A stretch of DNA of 64,000 nucleotides from Schizochytrium sp. TIO01 (Eukaryota; Sar; Bigyra; Thraustochytrida; Thraustochytriidae): assembly GCA_004764695.1 (NCBI GenBank), contig SMSO01000032.1, forward strand, positions 1,944,501-2,008,500, written 5' to 3'. Every line of letters starts with the position of its first letter. Positions within the stretch are counted from its first letter, which is position 1. The position numbers and the translations under genes were made by a program. Positions 25,138-36,661 of the stretch are shown here, in pieces. The notes beneath the pieces were generated by a model, which was not told the origin of the DNA, searched no databases, and worked only from the letters and a program-made list of their open reading frames with translations.

Positions 25138-25222
25138 AGGCGGCGGGGTGCCGCCGCTGCCATCACAGCCGGCGGCTGCCTTGCAGGGCGGCGTGCGCGG
25201 CTGCCTCGGCACCCCGCCGCCT
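25138..25222. repeat. GC-rich inverted repeat, 16-bp perfect arms
   Basis: The arm AGGCGGCGGGGTGCCG at 25138-25153 is matched exactly, in reverse complement, at 25207-25222. The 53-nt spacer contains further GCCGCC/GGCGGC self-complementarity. This could form a very stable hairpin or cruciform in an otherwise AT-rich neighbourhood. Confidence 0.9.
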
Positions 25223-25605
25223 GCGTGCCTGGCAGCCGGCGGCTCGCCTTGGGCCGGGCGCGAGCCCGAAGACTCGCTCGGCTTTTGGTCGGGGCTTCGC
25301 TCACACTGGTGATTGATTGATTGATTGATTGACTGAGCAGGTTTCGAACTGATTGCTGATCAACTGAAATGAATCGGCGGAGAGGCCACTTCAGATCTCG
25401 CAGCGTCGAGGCGTCGCGGCAAGCTGGCCAGGCACCGCGCGAGCGGCAGACGAGCAGGCGTGTGGGGCCAGGCCTCGAGGCGGAGGCGAGGCGCCATGAA
25501 AGTAAACTCAAGAAGGAAACGCAGCTTGAAGTGGCCAGAGCAAAGGAAGATCCCTCGTTTGAGCAGCTCCCGTCTATTTTCAAATACTAAATATTATTTC
25601 TTTTT

Positions 25606-25650
25606 AATTGTATTTTATTTAATTGTATTTTATTTAATTGTATTTTATTT
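25606..25650 (+). repeat. 15-bp AT-rich tandem, three exact copies
   Basis: The unit AATTGTATTTTATTT is repeated three times without change. Confidence 0.95.
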
Positions 25651-26072
25651 AATACTCAAGACAGTGAGTGATGATATTTTGAAATTCAATAGGTACTCAC
25701 TAAGTAGGATGATGGGCTCTACCTTTTTATGAATGCCCTCAGAACATCAATGTGTTTTTGTTTTTGCTGCTGTTCTTTTTTTCTTCTTCTTCTCTAAGAA
25801 CGAAGTCCGCAGGCACTAACTGACTGGGCTTGATTGATTGATTGCGTGCTTTTGCTTGCTTGCTCTCTGCATGAAAGATCGTTAAAGTGGCATCACTCTT
25901 TCAAAATCTCTCAATGGCCTGAGGAGAATAAACTTCGAAGCGAAAAGATCACCACCTTTTATACATCTTCCAGGGCAGAGAGCGGCATAGCCAAGCGAAC
26001 TCGCATTGCACTCGAGATCCGCTTTGAAGATCTATCTATTCGTGCGACCGCTCTTTGACGTGCATGCGAGCG

Positions 26073-26108
26073 TAAACAAACAAACAAACAGACAAACAAA
26101 TAAATAAA
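26073..26108 (+). repeat. AAAC/AAAT tetranucleotide run
   Basis: AAAC units with a GACA interruption, ending in TAAA units. A TCTG/TCTA run follows at about 26197-26225. Confidence 0.9.
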
Positions 26109-26630
26109 ACAGGGCAAAGCCCTCGCCTATCCTTTGCGGATGAAATACATGAAGAAGAAACAACAGGTGTGCACGAAGTCGGGTCCGGCGCCCTTCTGTC
26201 TGTCTATCTGTCTATCTGTCTGTCTGCTCATCTCTAATTTCGCCAACTAGGTCGTGAAGAAGAGAGCTTTCTCTGTTTATTATGCTAGAGCACTGAGCAG
26301 AGCAGACTATCATTTTGTTTATTTTTGGTATAGTTGATAATAGTAATAATAATTGTATTGGTACTAATAGGTTAAGTCAAGTTGTGAAAGAATCTCTTTC
26401 TCTTTTGAAAAAAGAATACAATGAGAGTGCGCATGAGCAACGTGACGAGAATCAGTTTCTGACGGGTTCTATGAGAAGCCTTTACAAGCACCTTCCTCTT
26501 TTTCTTTTCCCTTTTTCCTTTTTTCTTAAGTCTCTGTTTTCGCCCAATGGCGGAAACTAAAGGGTCCGCCCATCTCCCTCTCTATGTAGAGACATTATTT
26601 CATTTTGCTTCTTAAATTATAAACGACGAC

Positions 26631-26667
26631 GAAGAAGAAGAAGAAGAAGAAGAAGAAGAAGAAGAAG
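26631..26667 (+). repeat. GAA trinucleotide run
   Basis: Twelve GAA units, flanked by GAC and GAG variants. Such purine tracts can form triplex DNA. Confidence 0.95.
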
Positions 26668-27709
26668 GAGAAGAAAACTACTCTCTGGCTATGTCTCTTT
26701 CTCACCTCAGACGCTCCTAGCCCTGCTTGTTTGTCTTCTATTAGGCCGACTAAGTAGTGTTGAAGAACGGCTGTCTTCTATTCTTCTCGTTTGCCTTCGT
26801 TTTCCGTCCTTTCTTTCTCCGTAGGGGCCTCTATGTAATGTCTACTATCTAGCTTCTGCATCCTTCTTTGATGGGAACTTCAAATAATAAAAGGGTAGTA
26901 AGACAGGTCATAGGCGAAAAGCTAGAGGGGAGTAGATTCAAAGAGAACGAAAGGAAAAGAGAGAGAGAGAGAGAGCTCCGAGTCGGCGCCAGTTCTTGAG
27001 ACCCTTCGAAGCTTAATTCCGGTTCCTCTGGCAGAGATTGGAGTTGCCGCGGAGACGATAGATTCGCGCGGGTTGGTTGGAGAAACTTGAATAACGCGCG
27101 GGCGCATTCAAGGGTGTAAGCCTTGGAAGCGCAGGCTTTCTGTCTTTCTTTCTTTCATAAACGCGCTGGGGAAGCCCAAGTAAACAAGCAAGAAGATGCA
27201 AAGCGTGGGTTGCTGCAGCCTCTCGATCACTAGCTACTTTTCGAAAACTAGCTCTAGCTAAGAGAAATAGAGATTGTTTGTTTAAATTTGAAAACTCTTT
27301 TCTTTTCTTTTTTTTTCTCTCTCTTTTTAAAAGAACTACTAATAATAATAATGGATCATAATGAGGGAAATGAAACATTCGATAGGTTACTGCATTTGTA
27401 GATTGGAAAATATGCTGAGGAATTAGAAGAGAATCTAAAGGAAATAGCTCATACGTGAAGACTTGGTTGGAGTCCCTCAACCAATCCGCTCAAAAAGCCG
27501 CCTCTCTACCGCATAGCTCCGCTTGGCGGACTCCTCTTTGCCTTTCTCACCTCTCGCCCTTGCCTGTCTTTCTACTTTCAAGAAACAGAAGAGAAATGCT
27601 CCCAAACCTTCGTTCCACCGGTCCTCCCTGAGTATAGTGAGCCATTCATTCATTACCCAATCCTACTAGCGGTGATTGAGCGCTGAGCCATATATAATAA
27701 ACCGATATA

Positions 27710-27734
27710 CATATATATATATATATATATATAT
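27710..27734 (+). repeat. AT dinucleotide run
   Basis: About twelve AT units. Confidence 0.95.
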
Positions 27735-27956
27735 TGTACCTACTGGTACAGAGAGTGAGACTACCATTGGCTGTTGGTCGCCCAACGATGTTGGTATTTG
27801 AAGAGATGGAATTGGTGGACAGATAGATGGAGGAGCCTTCGGCCGACAAGCTCTGCCAAGGTCGCCCTCGAGGAGGGTTGGTTCATAGAGGTCGAGCTCA
27901 AAGGTTCACGATATCTGGCGTCATGAATGAGTTACATACGGCGGCGCAAATAAAAC

Positions 27957-28006
27957 GATTGATTGATTGATTCATTCATTCATTCATTCATTCATTCATT
28001 CATTGA
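27957..28006 (+). repeat. ATTG then ATTC tetranucleotide run
   Basis: Three to four GATT units switch to eight or nine ATTC units and back to one GATT. Confidence 0.95.
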
Positions 28007-29268
28007 TTAGCCTTGAATTGCCAGAGAGAGGGTGAGCGATGACGCGAAGGATCCGCGAGCACCGGCGACTTCCACAATCTCTGTGGTGGCGCATTCAATA
28101 TTTGCCAAATTCCACTTCTCTTGAAAAGGAGTGGTGCGTGCTTAATCAATACAGACAGGGCGGTACACAATTTATTTAGCTTTTGAGAATGAATTGTTTA
28201 TTCGTTCTAAAACCAGGGTCCTTGTTGAAAGAAAGCCACGAGTGGTTCTTTCCCTCCTTCATTAGTTCACAGCGGTATACTCCACCCTGTCTGCATAGGG
28301 CCGTCTAGTCTATTCCAGCATGGCTCCCCGGCGAGTCACTCATCAGTTCTTTTAGTTAGAAGTTACGTAGGAAGGTAATTAATTGTACTATCCAAGCAGG
28401 TTTTTCTAATAAACAGAGCATTCACAAAACTGAAATTTATCGTACCGGCGTCATCAGAGAGTGAGAACATTTCGAACTCAAGTTCATTCAATGTGTCTTT
28501 CCAAGCAAGAGAATGAGGATATGATAAAGCCAAGCTCTTACTTACACACAAATGGCTAACGGGCGCCACGAGGGAGAGGCGGAAACAGCTTCCACGCAAA
28601 CGAAGTCTACTGCGGCAAGCAAATTCGTAGGACATCGCATCTTTGCAGAAGAACTTGGCGCTTTCGGATAGACTGGTGGTGAAGTGAATAACTAACTGGG
28701 TGGTGTAGCTAGATAGAGCATTTCGTATCGTGACGTTATTTCGCAGAGGAGAAGTAGGCAGGATTTGTCATGAAAGAATGGGAAAGAATCGAAGCTTGTC
28801 TGGCGGGAGGCGCTTTTGATTTTTTCTTGTATATGTATGTTTTTGTTTTGTTTTATTTTATTTTCAGATAATGTTAATTTCAAAGTAAAAGTAAATGGAC
28901 AAATGAATAGCTCTTGCATGGGGTTCGCTCTTCTTCCCAGTTCTGTTCCCGCTGGGTCCGCTAGGCAAGCAAAGAGAGGGCGCGAGAAGGACTTGGAGAA
29001 AGAGAAGAACAGGGCGGTGCCATTCGAGCAGGCAATAGAGCGATAGAAATCGAAGAAACTGCGAGCATGAAGTAATTCCAGCTCAGTGCGAGAGGCTCCA
29101 ACGCCGAAGAGCAGAATAATTGGCATCGAGAGAGGTCGAAACACTAATCCATCGAAGAATCGATGAATCGATTGATGAATTGATTGTGCCATCATTGCTT
29201 TCTGCACTTCGTCTTCTTCTTCCTCCTGTTACTGCCTTTCTTTTCTGTTATGAACATTTTAATTTGAT

Positions 29269-29402
29269 AAAAGAAAAGAAAAAGAAAAGAAAAGAAAAGA
29301 AAAGAAAAGAAAAGAAAAGAAAAGAAAAGAAAAGAAAAGAAAAGAAAAGAAAAGAAAAGAAAAGAAAAGAAAAGAAAAGAAAAGAAAAAGAAAAAGAAAA
29401 AA
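29269..29402 (+). repeat. AAAAG pentanucleotide array, about 130 bp
   Basis: The longest simple repeat in the window: some 25 AAAAG units with six-base variants at both ends. The strand is entirely purine. It reads Lys/Glu on one strand and Phe/Leu/Ser on the other, which explains the spurious open frames over it. Confidence 0.97.
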
Positions 29403-29882
29403 AGATATCAATATAAATACATGTCCATTTCCTATTTTTAGTTAGAATGAACACAACCGAAACAGTCGAACTCTAAGAGGAGAATTCTTTGTTTGCTTGC
29501 TTCTTTCTCACAGTAAGCAGACCGGTATACGAATCGGTAGTGATGGTTAGTTCTTTCGTTCGCTCGTTCGCTAGCTAGTTACTAAGAGGTCCCTGTAGCA
29601 GGTCCCTGCCTCCCTGTGATTCTCATTATTGAGGAGTTCCTTCTTCTCCTCTGATCTGTTCTTTTGCTGAGAGCAGCAGCAGATAGAAAGAGAGAGAGAG
29701 ATAGAGAGATAGCGGCTCAGCAGCGCGCTCCTCGAGAGCAGAAATGACCAAAGAGAACGGGGGAGCGAGGGAACGGAGAGCGAGCGAGCTTCAAGGTTCA
29801 CGCGCCTCGCTCCTTCGTAGGAGCAGAAAGACAGGCGAAGAAAGAACTGGCTGAGTGAATGTCTCTCTGTCTTGCTCGTTTC

Positions 29883-30018
29883 TTTGTTGGTTGTTTGTTT
29901 ATTTGTTTGTTGAATTTGTTTGTTTGTTTGTTTGTTTGTTTATTGAATTTGTTTGTTTGTTTGTTTGTTTGTTTGTTTGTTTGTTGATTTATTTGGTTGG
30001 TTGAATGGTTGAATGGTT
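29883..30018 (+). repeat. TTTG array with interspersed TTGAA
   Basis: Two TTTG blocks (about 29920-29940 and 29950-29985) flanked by TTGAATGG repeats up to 30018. Confidence 0.95.
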
Positions 30019-30534
30019 CTTTTTACTCGTCTTTGCTGTGAGAGGATTGGTGCATTGAGCGGGAGAGAGAAAGAGCGCAGGAGCATGGTAGAGCGAAAAC
30101 AGCTGTGCTTGTGGTAACTAACTTTCTTTCTTTTCTTCTCTTCTCTTCTTTTCTTTCCTCTGTTTTCTTGTGCTATGTATAAGAAATTGAAATTTTCTTT
30201 CAAGTGTTCTACTATATTGATTGATATTAATAATTGATGAAAAAGAGATCACTCTGAAAAAAAAAATTGATTTCTCATTATGTTAACACGGGGGGAAAGA
30301 GAGATAAAGAGCTCAGGTCTCAAAAGAGAGAGCAGAAACTCTAGCTGAGCCTAGCTAGGCACTAAGGCTTGCTTAGTCGAAGAGTTGTGAAACTAAGTTG
30401 AAGAGAGTGGTGTGGTGTGCAATTGCTTTTCTTTCCATTTTCCTTTTTCCTTTTTCCTCGCTCTCTGGTTTTTTCGCTTTTTTGCGTGCTTGCTTTCTTT
30501 CTCTTTTCTTTTTATGGCTGGCTGTGGAGCGAAC

Positions 30535-30535
<1 letters not shown>

Positions 30536-30578
<43 letters not shown>

Positions 30579-30580
30579 AA
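30536..30580 (+). repeat. GAAA tetranucleotide run
   Basis: Eleven GAAA units. Confidence 0.95.
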
Positions 30581-30869
30581 TTGAATTGAAAGAAACTAAG
30601 AAAGAAACCAAATTCGAATAAACGAGCGATCAGACAGACAGAGAGACAGAGAGAGAAAGCTCGCTGCCAAGCGATCGATCGCTCCGTCGCTCCAGCGCAG
30701 CGCAGCGCAACAGAGCCGTGCGCGGCATCGAGGAGCGGCGCCGCGGGCAATTACAGTGATCGGAAAGCGACAATTCCGTGGCACACTCGCACTGGCCAAA
30801 CGCAAAGTGTGGCACGGAGCAGAGCAGTTTTGCTTGCTTGTGCTCGTGCTTTCAAAATAGAGAAAGAAA

Positions 30870-30926
30870 TATTTTATTTTATTTTACTTTATTTTACTTT
30901 ATTCTATTTTATTTTATTTTATTTTA
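30870..30926 (+). repeat. ATTTT pentanucleotide run
   Basis: About eleven ATTTT units with ACTTT and CTATT variants, 260 bp upstream of the phosphatase start codon. Confidence 0.95.
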
Positions 30927-31187
30927 AAATATCTACAGAAAGAAAAGCTAGGTAGGTAGCTGCCAACTAGCTGTGAATAGGTAGGAGCCAAGTAGGCTGC
31001 CTTAGGCTCTGGCTTGAAATAAAAAGAGTCGAGGGAGTCAGCAAAACTTGAATTGAATTGAATTCAATTCTCTTTCATATTCTGGACGCCATTTGGGGCG
31101 AAAGGAACACCCAAAGAGCTTGGTCGAAAAGCACGAACGGCAGCAGGACAGCGAGGAGCTGGCTGTGGAAATTGTCGTGACTTAGAA

Positions 31188-32255
31188 ATGGTGGCCGGTG
31201 CAGAGAAGGTGAAAACCATGGACGCAGACCTGCGCTGCGTGCAGCGCAAGCTTGCTAGTCTTGCGATTCAGAGCGAGGGCAAATGCGGACTCGGCTCTGC
31301 AGCAAGCTCCAGGTCGAGCTCGACGTCTTCAGTGCCAGAACTCGCATCAGAAGCATCCGTGGCCTCTGCATCATCATATTACCCCTCAGCATCAGAGCAA
31401 GTGGACAAATCCTCGCTGAGTAGCCCTTCTTCAATTAAATCGCGTGAACTACCTCACGAAGAACACCTCGATCATCATGACGTCTCTCTTGTCTGGCGCA
31501 ACGAAGACGGTAAGGAGCCCGGACCTCACAGAATTTATATTGGCAGCGAGAAAATGTCTAGGTATCGCAAAGCGCTCGACAAATTCGGCATCCGCACAAT
31601 CGTAAACTGCACACGTGGCGCAGAAAACAAATATCGCGACGACCCGGAGTTTAAGTATCTCAAAGTCGAATTGAGCGACGATAATTGTGAAGTGCTCCTG
31701 GACAAACTCCCGGCAGCCACCCGATATATTGAGAATGATGGCGATGGCGAAATTGTACTCATTCATTGCAGTAAGGGTGTATCTCGAAGCGTTTCTGTTT
31801 TTATTGCATGGCTCATTGCATATCGTGGCATGTCCTTGAGGGACTCTCTTGCGCTTGTTAAGGAGCGCAGATCTCTATCAAACCCGAATATGGGTTTTAT
31901 CAAGCAACTCATGACTTATGAAAAGGAGCAACTCGGACGGACCTCCTTGTCCATGGACGACTTCCTCCCGTGCCCTGTATGCCTGCAAGTCAACTTTGAT
32001 AGTGATTACTTTTCTTGTGGCCACCGTTGCTGCCGCTCTTGCCTTCTTAAGTTTCCTGAAGGCGCCAAATGTGCGCATTGCGCATATCGTGACTCCGAAG
32101 AAGAAGAAGAAGAGGATGAGACGGAACTCAACGCTCACGATCACGTACAGACGCGTATGAGAAAGCGCTCAAAGAGCATTGAAGATCTCAGCTCGTGGCG
32201 TACCGCCTTGCCCCCTCCCCAACCTTGTGCATCTCCGCCCCCAATGGCTGATTAA
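31188..32255 (+). CDS. Dual-specificity phosphatase fused to a RING finger
   Basis: A single-exon gene of 355 residues starting at the ATG at 31188. Residues 1-105 are Ser-rich and low in complexity. Residues about 112-250 form a dual-specificity protein phosphatase domain: YIGSEKMSR start, an NCTRGAENKY segment, and the active-site loop HCSKGVSRS with Cys194 and Arg200, followed by SVFIAWLIAYRGMSLRDSLALV. Residues 262-298 form a compact C3HC4 RING pattern: Cys262, Cys265, Cys277, His279, Cys282, Cys285, Cys295, Cys298. An acidic Glu run and a basic, Ser-rich tail follow. All phosphatase and zinc positions are intact, so both modules should be functional (inference). The combination suggests dephosphorylation coupled to E3 ubiquitin ligase activity or to substrate docking. 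No signal peptide is present, so it is cytosolic or nuclear. Confidence 0.95.
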   Translation: MVAGAEKVKTMDADLRCVQRKLASLAIQSEGKCGLGSAASSRSSSTSSVPELASEASVASASSYYPSASEQVDKSSLSSPSSIKSRELPHEEHLDHHDVSLVWRNEDGKEPGPHRIYIGSEKMSRYRKALDKFGIRTIVNCTRGAENKYRDDPEFKYLKVELSDDNCEVLLDKLPAATRYIENDGDGEIVLIHCSKGVSRSVSVFIAWLIAYRGMSLRDSLALVKERRSLSNPNMGFIKQLMTYEKEQLGRTSLSMDDFLPCPVCLQVNFDSDYFSCGHRCCRSCLLKFPEGAKCAHCAYRDSEEEEEEDETELNAHDHVQTRMRKRSKSIEDLSSWRTALPPPQPCASPPPMAD

Positions 32256-34068
32256 ATGCACACGTATATCTCTTCACACACATACCTTCTTCCTGCCTTT
32301 CTTCACGCAACGGATTTTCTAGTAGTTCGTTTCAACCATCCCGTTGCGTGGCTTGTCACACATGATATACAATACACACATGGTACGCAAACCTCTTCAC
32401 AAGTGTTTACATTTGTTTGCTGCTATAATGAATTGGCTTTAACTGGAAAGCAAAAGAAAATGTACAGGGAGATTTCATGTCCGATTGCTTTTTCGTAGTG
32501 AAAGCAGCAATGCATGAATTTAATCAATTTATCCCGTGCGCACAGTAATAACAGGTCTAGGCCTGCGTTTTGACACTACGATTAACTCTTCTCTCGTATC
32601 TCGTAGCACTAAATGTCATGACTTGTTCAGGTAAATACGTGCCGCTGGCCAGATTGCTCTGGTTTCTAGTAGCAAACCTTTCTCAACATAATACAAAAAT
32701 ACACACAATACACAAATCAGATTTTATTTATTTTCTTTCAAATGTATCTTCTTGACCACCCTCGCATCCCGATCCCTTTGAATATAATCTTTGATAAGTT
32801 CAAGCCTTTCTTGTATACGAATTCCACTTAAGAATTCTTTGAGATCCAGTATCAGTGAAGTAAAGTAAGTTTCTTTTTTAATATGAGATGATGAAAGACT
32901 CTATCTGTCTATCTCTCAGATATGAACTGGTTGTAAAATCGAATGCACCGCCTGCTTGAGTCCTGGTTTTTATTGCGTTTTCATCAATCAATATGACTTA
33001 GCCCCTCATTTTTTCCCCCCGCAATTTTTGAAAACGCAAACGTGTTCCAAGGAATCACGATATACTACGATCTAGTATGAAAATATGTTACACCATGTAA
33101 TCAAGATTAAGCTAGATATGCCAAATGTAGATTATGAAATGAAGCATCTGCAGCTTACATGAGGATGAGTCAGACGTTTAAAAGGTGTATTTATTCAGGT
33201 ATAGATAATCAAGCTTGCATTAGGCGAGCCCCTATGCCAAAGAATTTTAGCCAAAGCATCATGGTGATTATTGAACTTTGAATCCAAAAAGGAACAATCG
33301 TTTGTCAAGACAATAGTTCTTATCAGAGGACAAGGTTGGATAGCCTTTCTGAAAGGAGGGCAAGGCAAGAAAATAGACGGATTCGGACTCCTTACCTTCA
33401 AATGAAGTTGTGTTCTGGCGGCCCACGAGAGTGAGACTTAGTCTTAAACCCGTGTCCTAAATGCAAGTTGAGTGCGATAGTTCCTTCCATGGAAATTAAT
33501 GGTACAGTCGCAAAGATCAAAGCTTGCCCGTTGGGTGGAGCTGCTGCCAGAAGAAGTTTAGCAAGATATTCTGTTCATTGTGAACTCAAGGCAACGGCAC
33601 GATTAATTCTTATGTTTGTAAAGCTTCCGAGTAAAGCTAGTTACCATGTTAGTCAAAAGACTGTGGAATAGCATCAAGGATAAAGATATGCAAACCAAGG
33701 AAAGCTTGACACTGCATAGTTAGATCAATTAAGCCCAAGTCTGCCTCAAGCGCCACAAGTATCACATCAACAGATATTACCTCCACCATCGGACAAAGCT
33801 AGAGAATTCGAAATACAAGTTATGCACCCAACCCTCCACTATTAACAAGCGATACCATCCCCCTAAAGTTCCAGATGCATTTAAATGATACCAGATTTTG
33901 CAGAATTTATTCTGCAAGCTACCTCGCGAGCAAGGCCCCACATGTCGATGATTATTCGTGTTGTTGCAATTGTTGGTCTTTTTGTGAAATGAACTCAAAG
34001 GCTAACTGGAGCTAGGTGTTGATCAAAGTAGTTATGCGTGTATTTATGTATGTATTTAGCAGGCAGGA
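32256..34068. other. Intergenic spacer
   Basis: AT-rich, 1.8 kb, between the phosphatase and the convergently oriented NDUFA2 gene. Short open frames at 33195-33401 (minus) and 33489-33671 (plus) have mixed composition but no recognisable family and no good splice partners. Nothing else is seen. Confidence 0.5.
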
Positions 34069-34338
34069 TTACTTGATGAGCTTCTCGACGACGCCCTGGA
34101 CCTCCTTGGCGCTCATGCCCTCGACGCTAATGGCCTCCTCCTTACCCTTGGCAAAGCGGGCCATCACACGGGGCTGGGCGCCCTCGCACTCACGGACAAG
34201 CAGGGGGAACTTGGGGTTAGCCTGCTTGAGAGGTACGTAGGAAGACTTGAGAAAGTCGCGAACGCCCTTGGAGCCCTCACCGGACGTGCAGAAGACGAAC
34301 CTGAGCTCGCGAGCATGCTGTGCGATCTTGGAGGCCAT
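34069..34338 (-). CDS. NDUFA2: NADH:ubiquinone oxidoreductase subunit NDUFA2 (B8)
   Basis: An 89-residue accessory subunit of mitochondrial complex I, with a thioredoxin-like L51/S25/CI-B8 fold. Family landmarks are visible in order: an ELRFVFCTSGEGSKGVRDFL start (the family's ELR..FC......G.R.F), then YVPLKQANPKFPLLVREC, QPRVMARFAKGKE, and a C-terminal helix ending VEKLIK. The length agrees with the usual 85-100 residues. The protein has no obvious cleavable presequence, as is normal for this subunit. The ATG is at 34336-34338 and the TAA at 34069-34071. It is GC-richer than its flanks, as expected for a highly expressed gene. Single exon. Confidence 0.94.
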   Translation of the reverse strand: MASKIAQHARELRFVFCTSGEGSKGVRDFLKSSYVPLKQANPKFPLLVRECEGAQPRVMARFAKGKEEAISVEGMSAKEVQGVVEKLIK

Positions 34339-36661
34339 CTTGATTAGCAGTTGCTGGAGATCCTAAAGATGCGAAACTGAAGAGCGGTCCGCCGTGAAGA
34401 AGCCCGGAAGGTGCTATAAAACTGGACGAGTCTCGCGCGATATCCCTTCGCAACGAGAGCTATGACTGATGCCGTCTGCACGCACAAAAGCAGAAGAACA
34501 AACAACAAGCGTAGACAAGAGCAGTGAACAAATATAAGCAATAACAGCAGCAGAAAACTAGCTATCAGTCAATTGTATAATAGCCTATAAATAGACAAAG
34601 TCTATATTTACTCACCTCTGTCAATAGAATTAAAATGGTAGCAATAGAACAAACGCAGAAAACTACTACTACCTACTGCTGCCTAGTGCTGCCCAGTAAG
34701 TGGTGCAAAAATAAGCAAGATGCCAACTCTTCAAAACTGAAGGAAGGAGTTGGATGTACATAAAGACACCAATCAACTAGAAGAAGAAACACATAGATAA
34801 ATGAACAGTTGGTTTATAATATACAAAACGACCATAGTCAAAGCAATCCATCCCTAGTTCTTCCTCAGGCATACATGCCTTCCCAGCACTCTCAAAAGCA
34901 ATCGCAGAAAACCCAATTCCTTCGCCATCTTCATTTTAAAGTCAAATCCCTTCTTCCTGCCTCCTTAAGAAACCACCTTAACGAAGCCGTGCGCAGACCT
35001 CCGGTGGCAGCGCACGCCGCGGCGAGGGCGTGGTAGGGCTTTAAATAGAGTATTCATGATAGGGTATAAAGCTGACTTATAACTCACTTGCGGTGAGTGG
35101 AGGTAAGTGGGTTTAAGTGGAGTACAAGTTAAGCAAAACCAAGCTCTGGTTCTTAGACGGACAGCCACTTAATAATGCCCACTGAGCGCGATCGTCTTCA
35201 CCCATGTTATCCGCCTTTGGGCGGAGCGTCTGTTAAGGACGGTATAGGATATCTTAGCAGATGAGTGGACTCCGTTCAATTAGGTATATCAATGATAAAT
35301 GGACAAATGAAATGTCGTGACGTCGAATTTGTCGAATGCTAATTGGGCAGGCAAGCATCATGAAAGCATTGTGGAGGACTTCGAGCTTCGTGCCTAGGGG
35401 AAAGGCTTTCGCCTTTTCTCTAAAGGTTATTTATGCAGAAGGCAAGCAAGCCACAGTACATGGCATGATTTTCATGCACGCAGAATCGAATGAATGATTG
35501 AATGAATGAACGAATGGAAAAGTAACAAGGTTAAAGAGCATCGATTAGGGTCAATCAGAGAAAAGAAATGGAGGTCTTTCTTTCTGTTTTTGGCCCTGAA
35601 TTGCACGAGGGAAATACTAATCATGATTCCTGCTCACAGACCTCGTAATACCTTGAAATCCTGAACTTAAAAGAGTGTTGCACGTATAGGTCCTTGCGTA
35701 TCTCGTCCTTTGTCTATCTCTGCGCGAAAAGGACAAATGTAAACTAAAGAAAATCCAAGTTACCGAAAAAAGGATGCTTGAAGCTACTACTAGTCCTTAT
35801 ACAAAACCAGTTATTTGTTGCTATAAAGAAAAATTGTTTTTCATTTTGTTTCTCTTTTTTGCTTTCAAACAGGTAGCAAAGTCGATCATAGATCGACCAA
35901 AGCCCAACCCGTTTAGGGCATCGGTCTCCGATCGACCTGCTACAGAGGTTGGTCGTGCTCAAGAGGGGCAGCTGAGTTTATCAAATACGCACATACCGCG
36001 GAGGTGTGTGCAGCTGAGCGCTATTTGCTTTGAAGGCAGTCTGTGCGACTCCTGCGCTAGTTTGGTTGATTGACCAAGCGAGGAGACGATCATTCTCAAG
36101 CTAGACTTTGCTTAGCACGAGCACCAAACATCCTCTTTGGAGAGGGATAACGAGAGGAACCGTGGATTTCTGTCAGCGTTAGAATACTTTGGCTCCCTCT
36201 CGTGTAGACGACTGGGGCTGCGACATTTTTCCAGACCTGTAAGTGCTTGCGATATTGTAGTTTTATTCCTTTGGGGGTTTCCGTAGACCCCTCCTCCCGA
36301 ACGTCCTAGATTTCACGCGGACCAAAGTGTCAGAGCTAAACCCCATTCGACAAACTTCAGTCTCGCAGTTCAACACCTCTGTCAAGTGAAGTCAAGCCTC
36401 GCTGATTGATGTCTACTTCATCAAACTTGATTCCCATCGAGAGACGATGATGTTTGACGAAAGAATTTATGCTAGGTTCTACTGGTCCTTTGGTCTAGCG
36501 TTTTTTTAGATAGGTCTTGATCAAAGTTTACTAACATACCTCATGCCGCTGTTTGTGTTGATGCTGCTGCTGCACGCACGACTTGTTTGATCAATTGAAT
36601 TCATTTTTTTTTTACATACCACAGAGATTACTAGGTACACCTTTCAATCCTGTTAGCGAAG
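34339..36661. other. Intergenic region between NDUFA2 and a sulfotransferase gene
   Basis: Divergent intergenic region of 2.3 kb holding the upstream sequences of both genes. A perfect short palindrome (GTCGATC, 3-nt loop, GATCGAC) lies at 35881-35897, and related GATCGACC words follow at 35891-35898 and 35932-35939. A short plus-strand frame at about 35873-36073 (after TTTCAAACAG) is open but not recognised. No gene is called. Confidence 0.5.

Larger units (their letters stand above)
10802..31187. other. 20-kb gene-poor, microsatellite-dense block
   Basis: No intact protein domain could be recognised on either strand across 20 kb, although spacing elsewhere in the window is roughly one gene per 3-5 kb. 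Open frames here are short, overlap on opposite strands and have skewed, low-complexity translations. Composition is patchy: GC-rich islands (about 11.6-12.3, 13.7-14.5, 17.1-18.5, 25.1-25.5 kb) alternate with AT-rich stretches (about 16.1-17.0, 21.6-22.2 kb). Di- to pentanucleotide runs occur every few hundred bases. One relic resembling a universal stress protein lies near 14 kb. Genes made of many small exons, or long non-coding RNAs, could be hidden here; expression data would be needed to see them. Confidence 0.7.

Noticed and set aside
25107-25583. 158-codon minus-strand open frame
   Set aside because: It spans the GC-rich inverted repeat and a GATT run, giving Arg/Ala-rich low-complexity sequence with no domain.
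29120-29454. Lys/Glu-rich and Phe/Ser-rich open frames
   Set aside because: Both are direct translations of the AAAAG pentanucleotide array.
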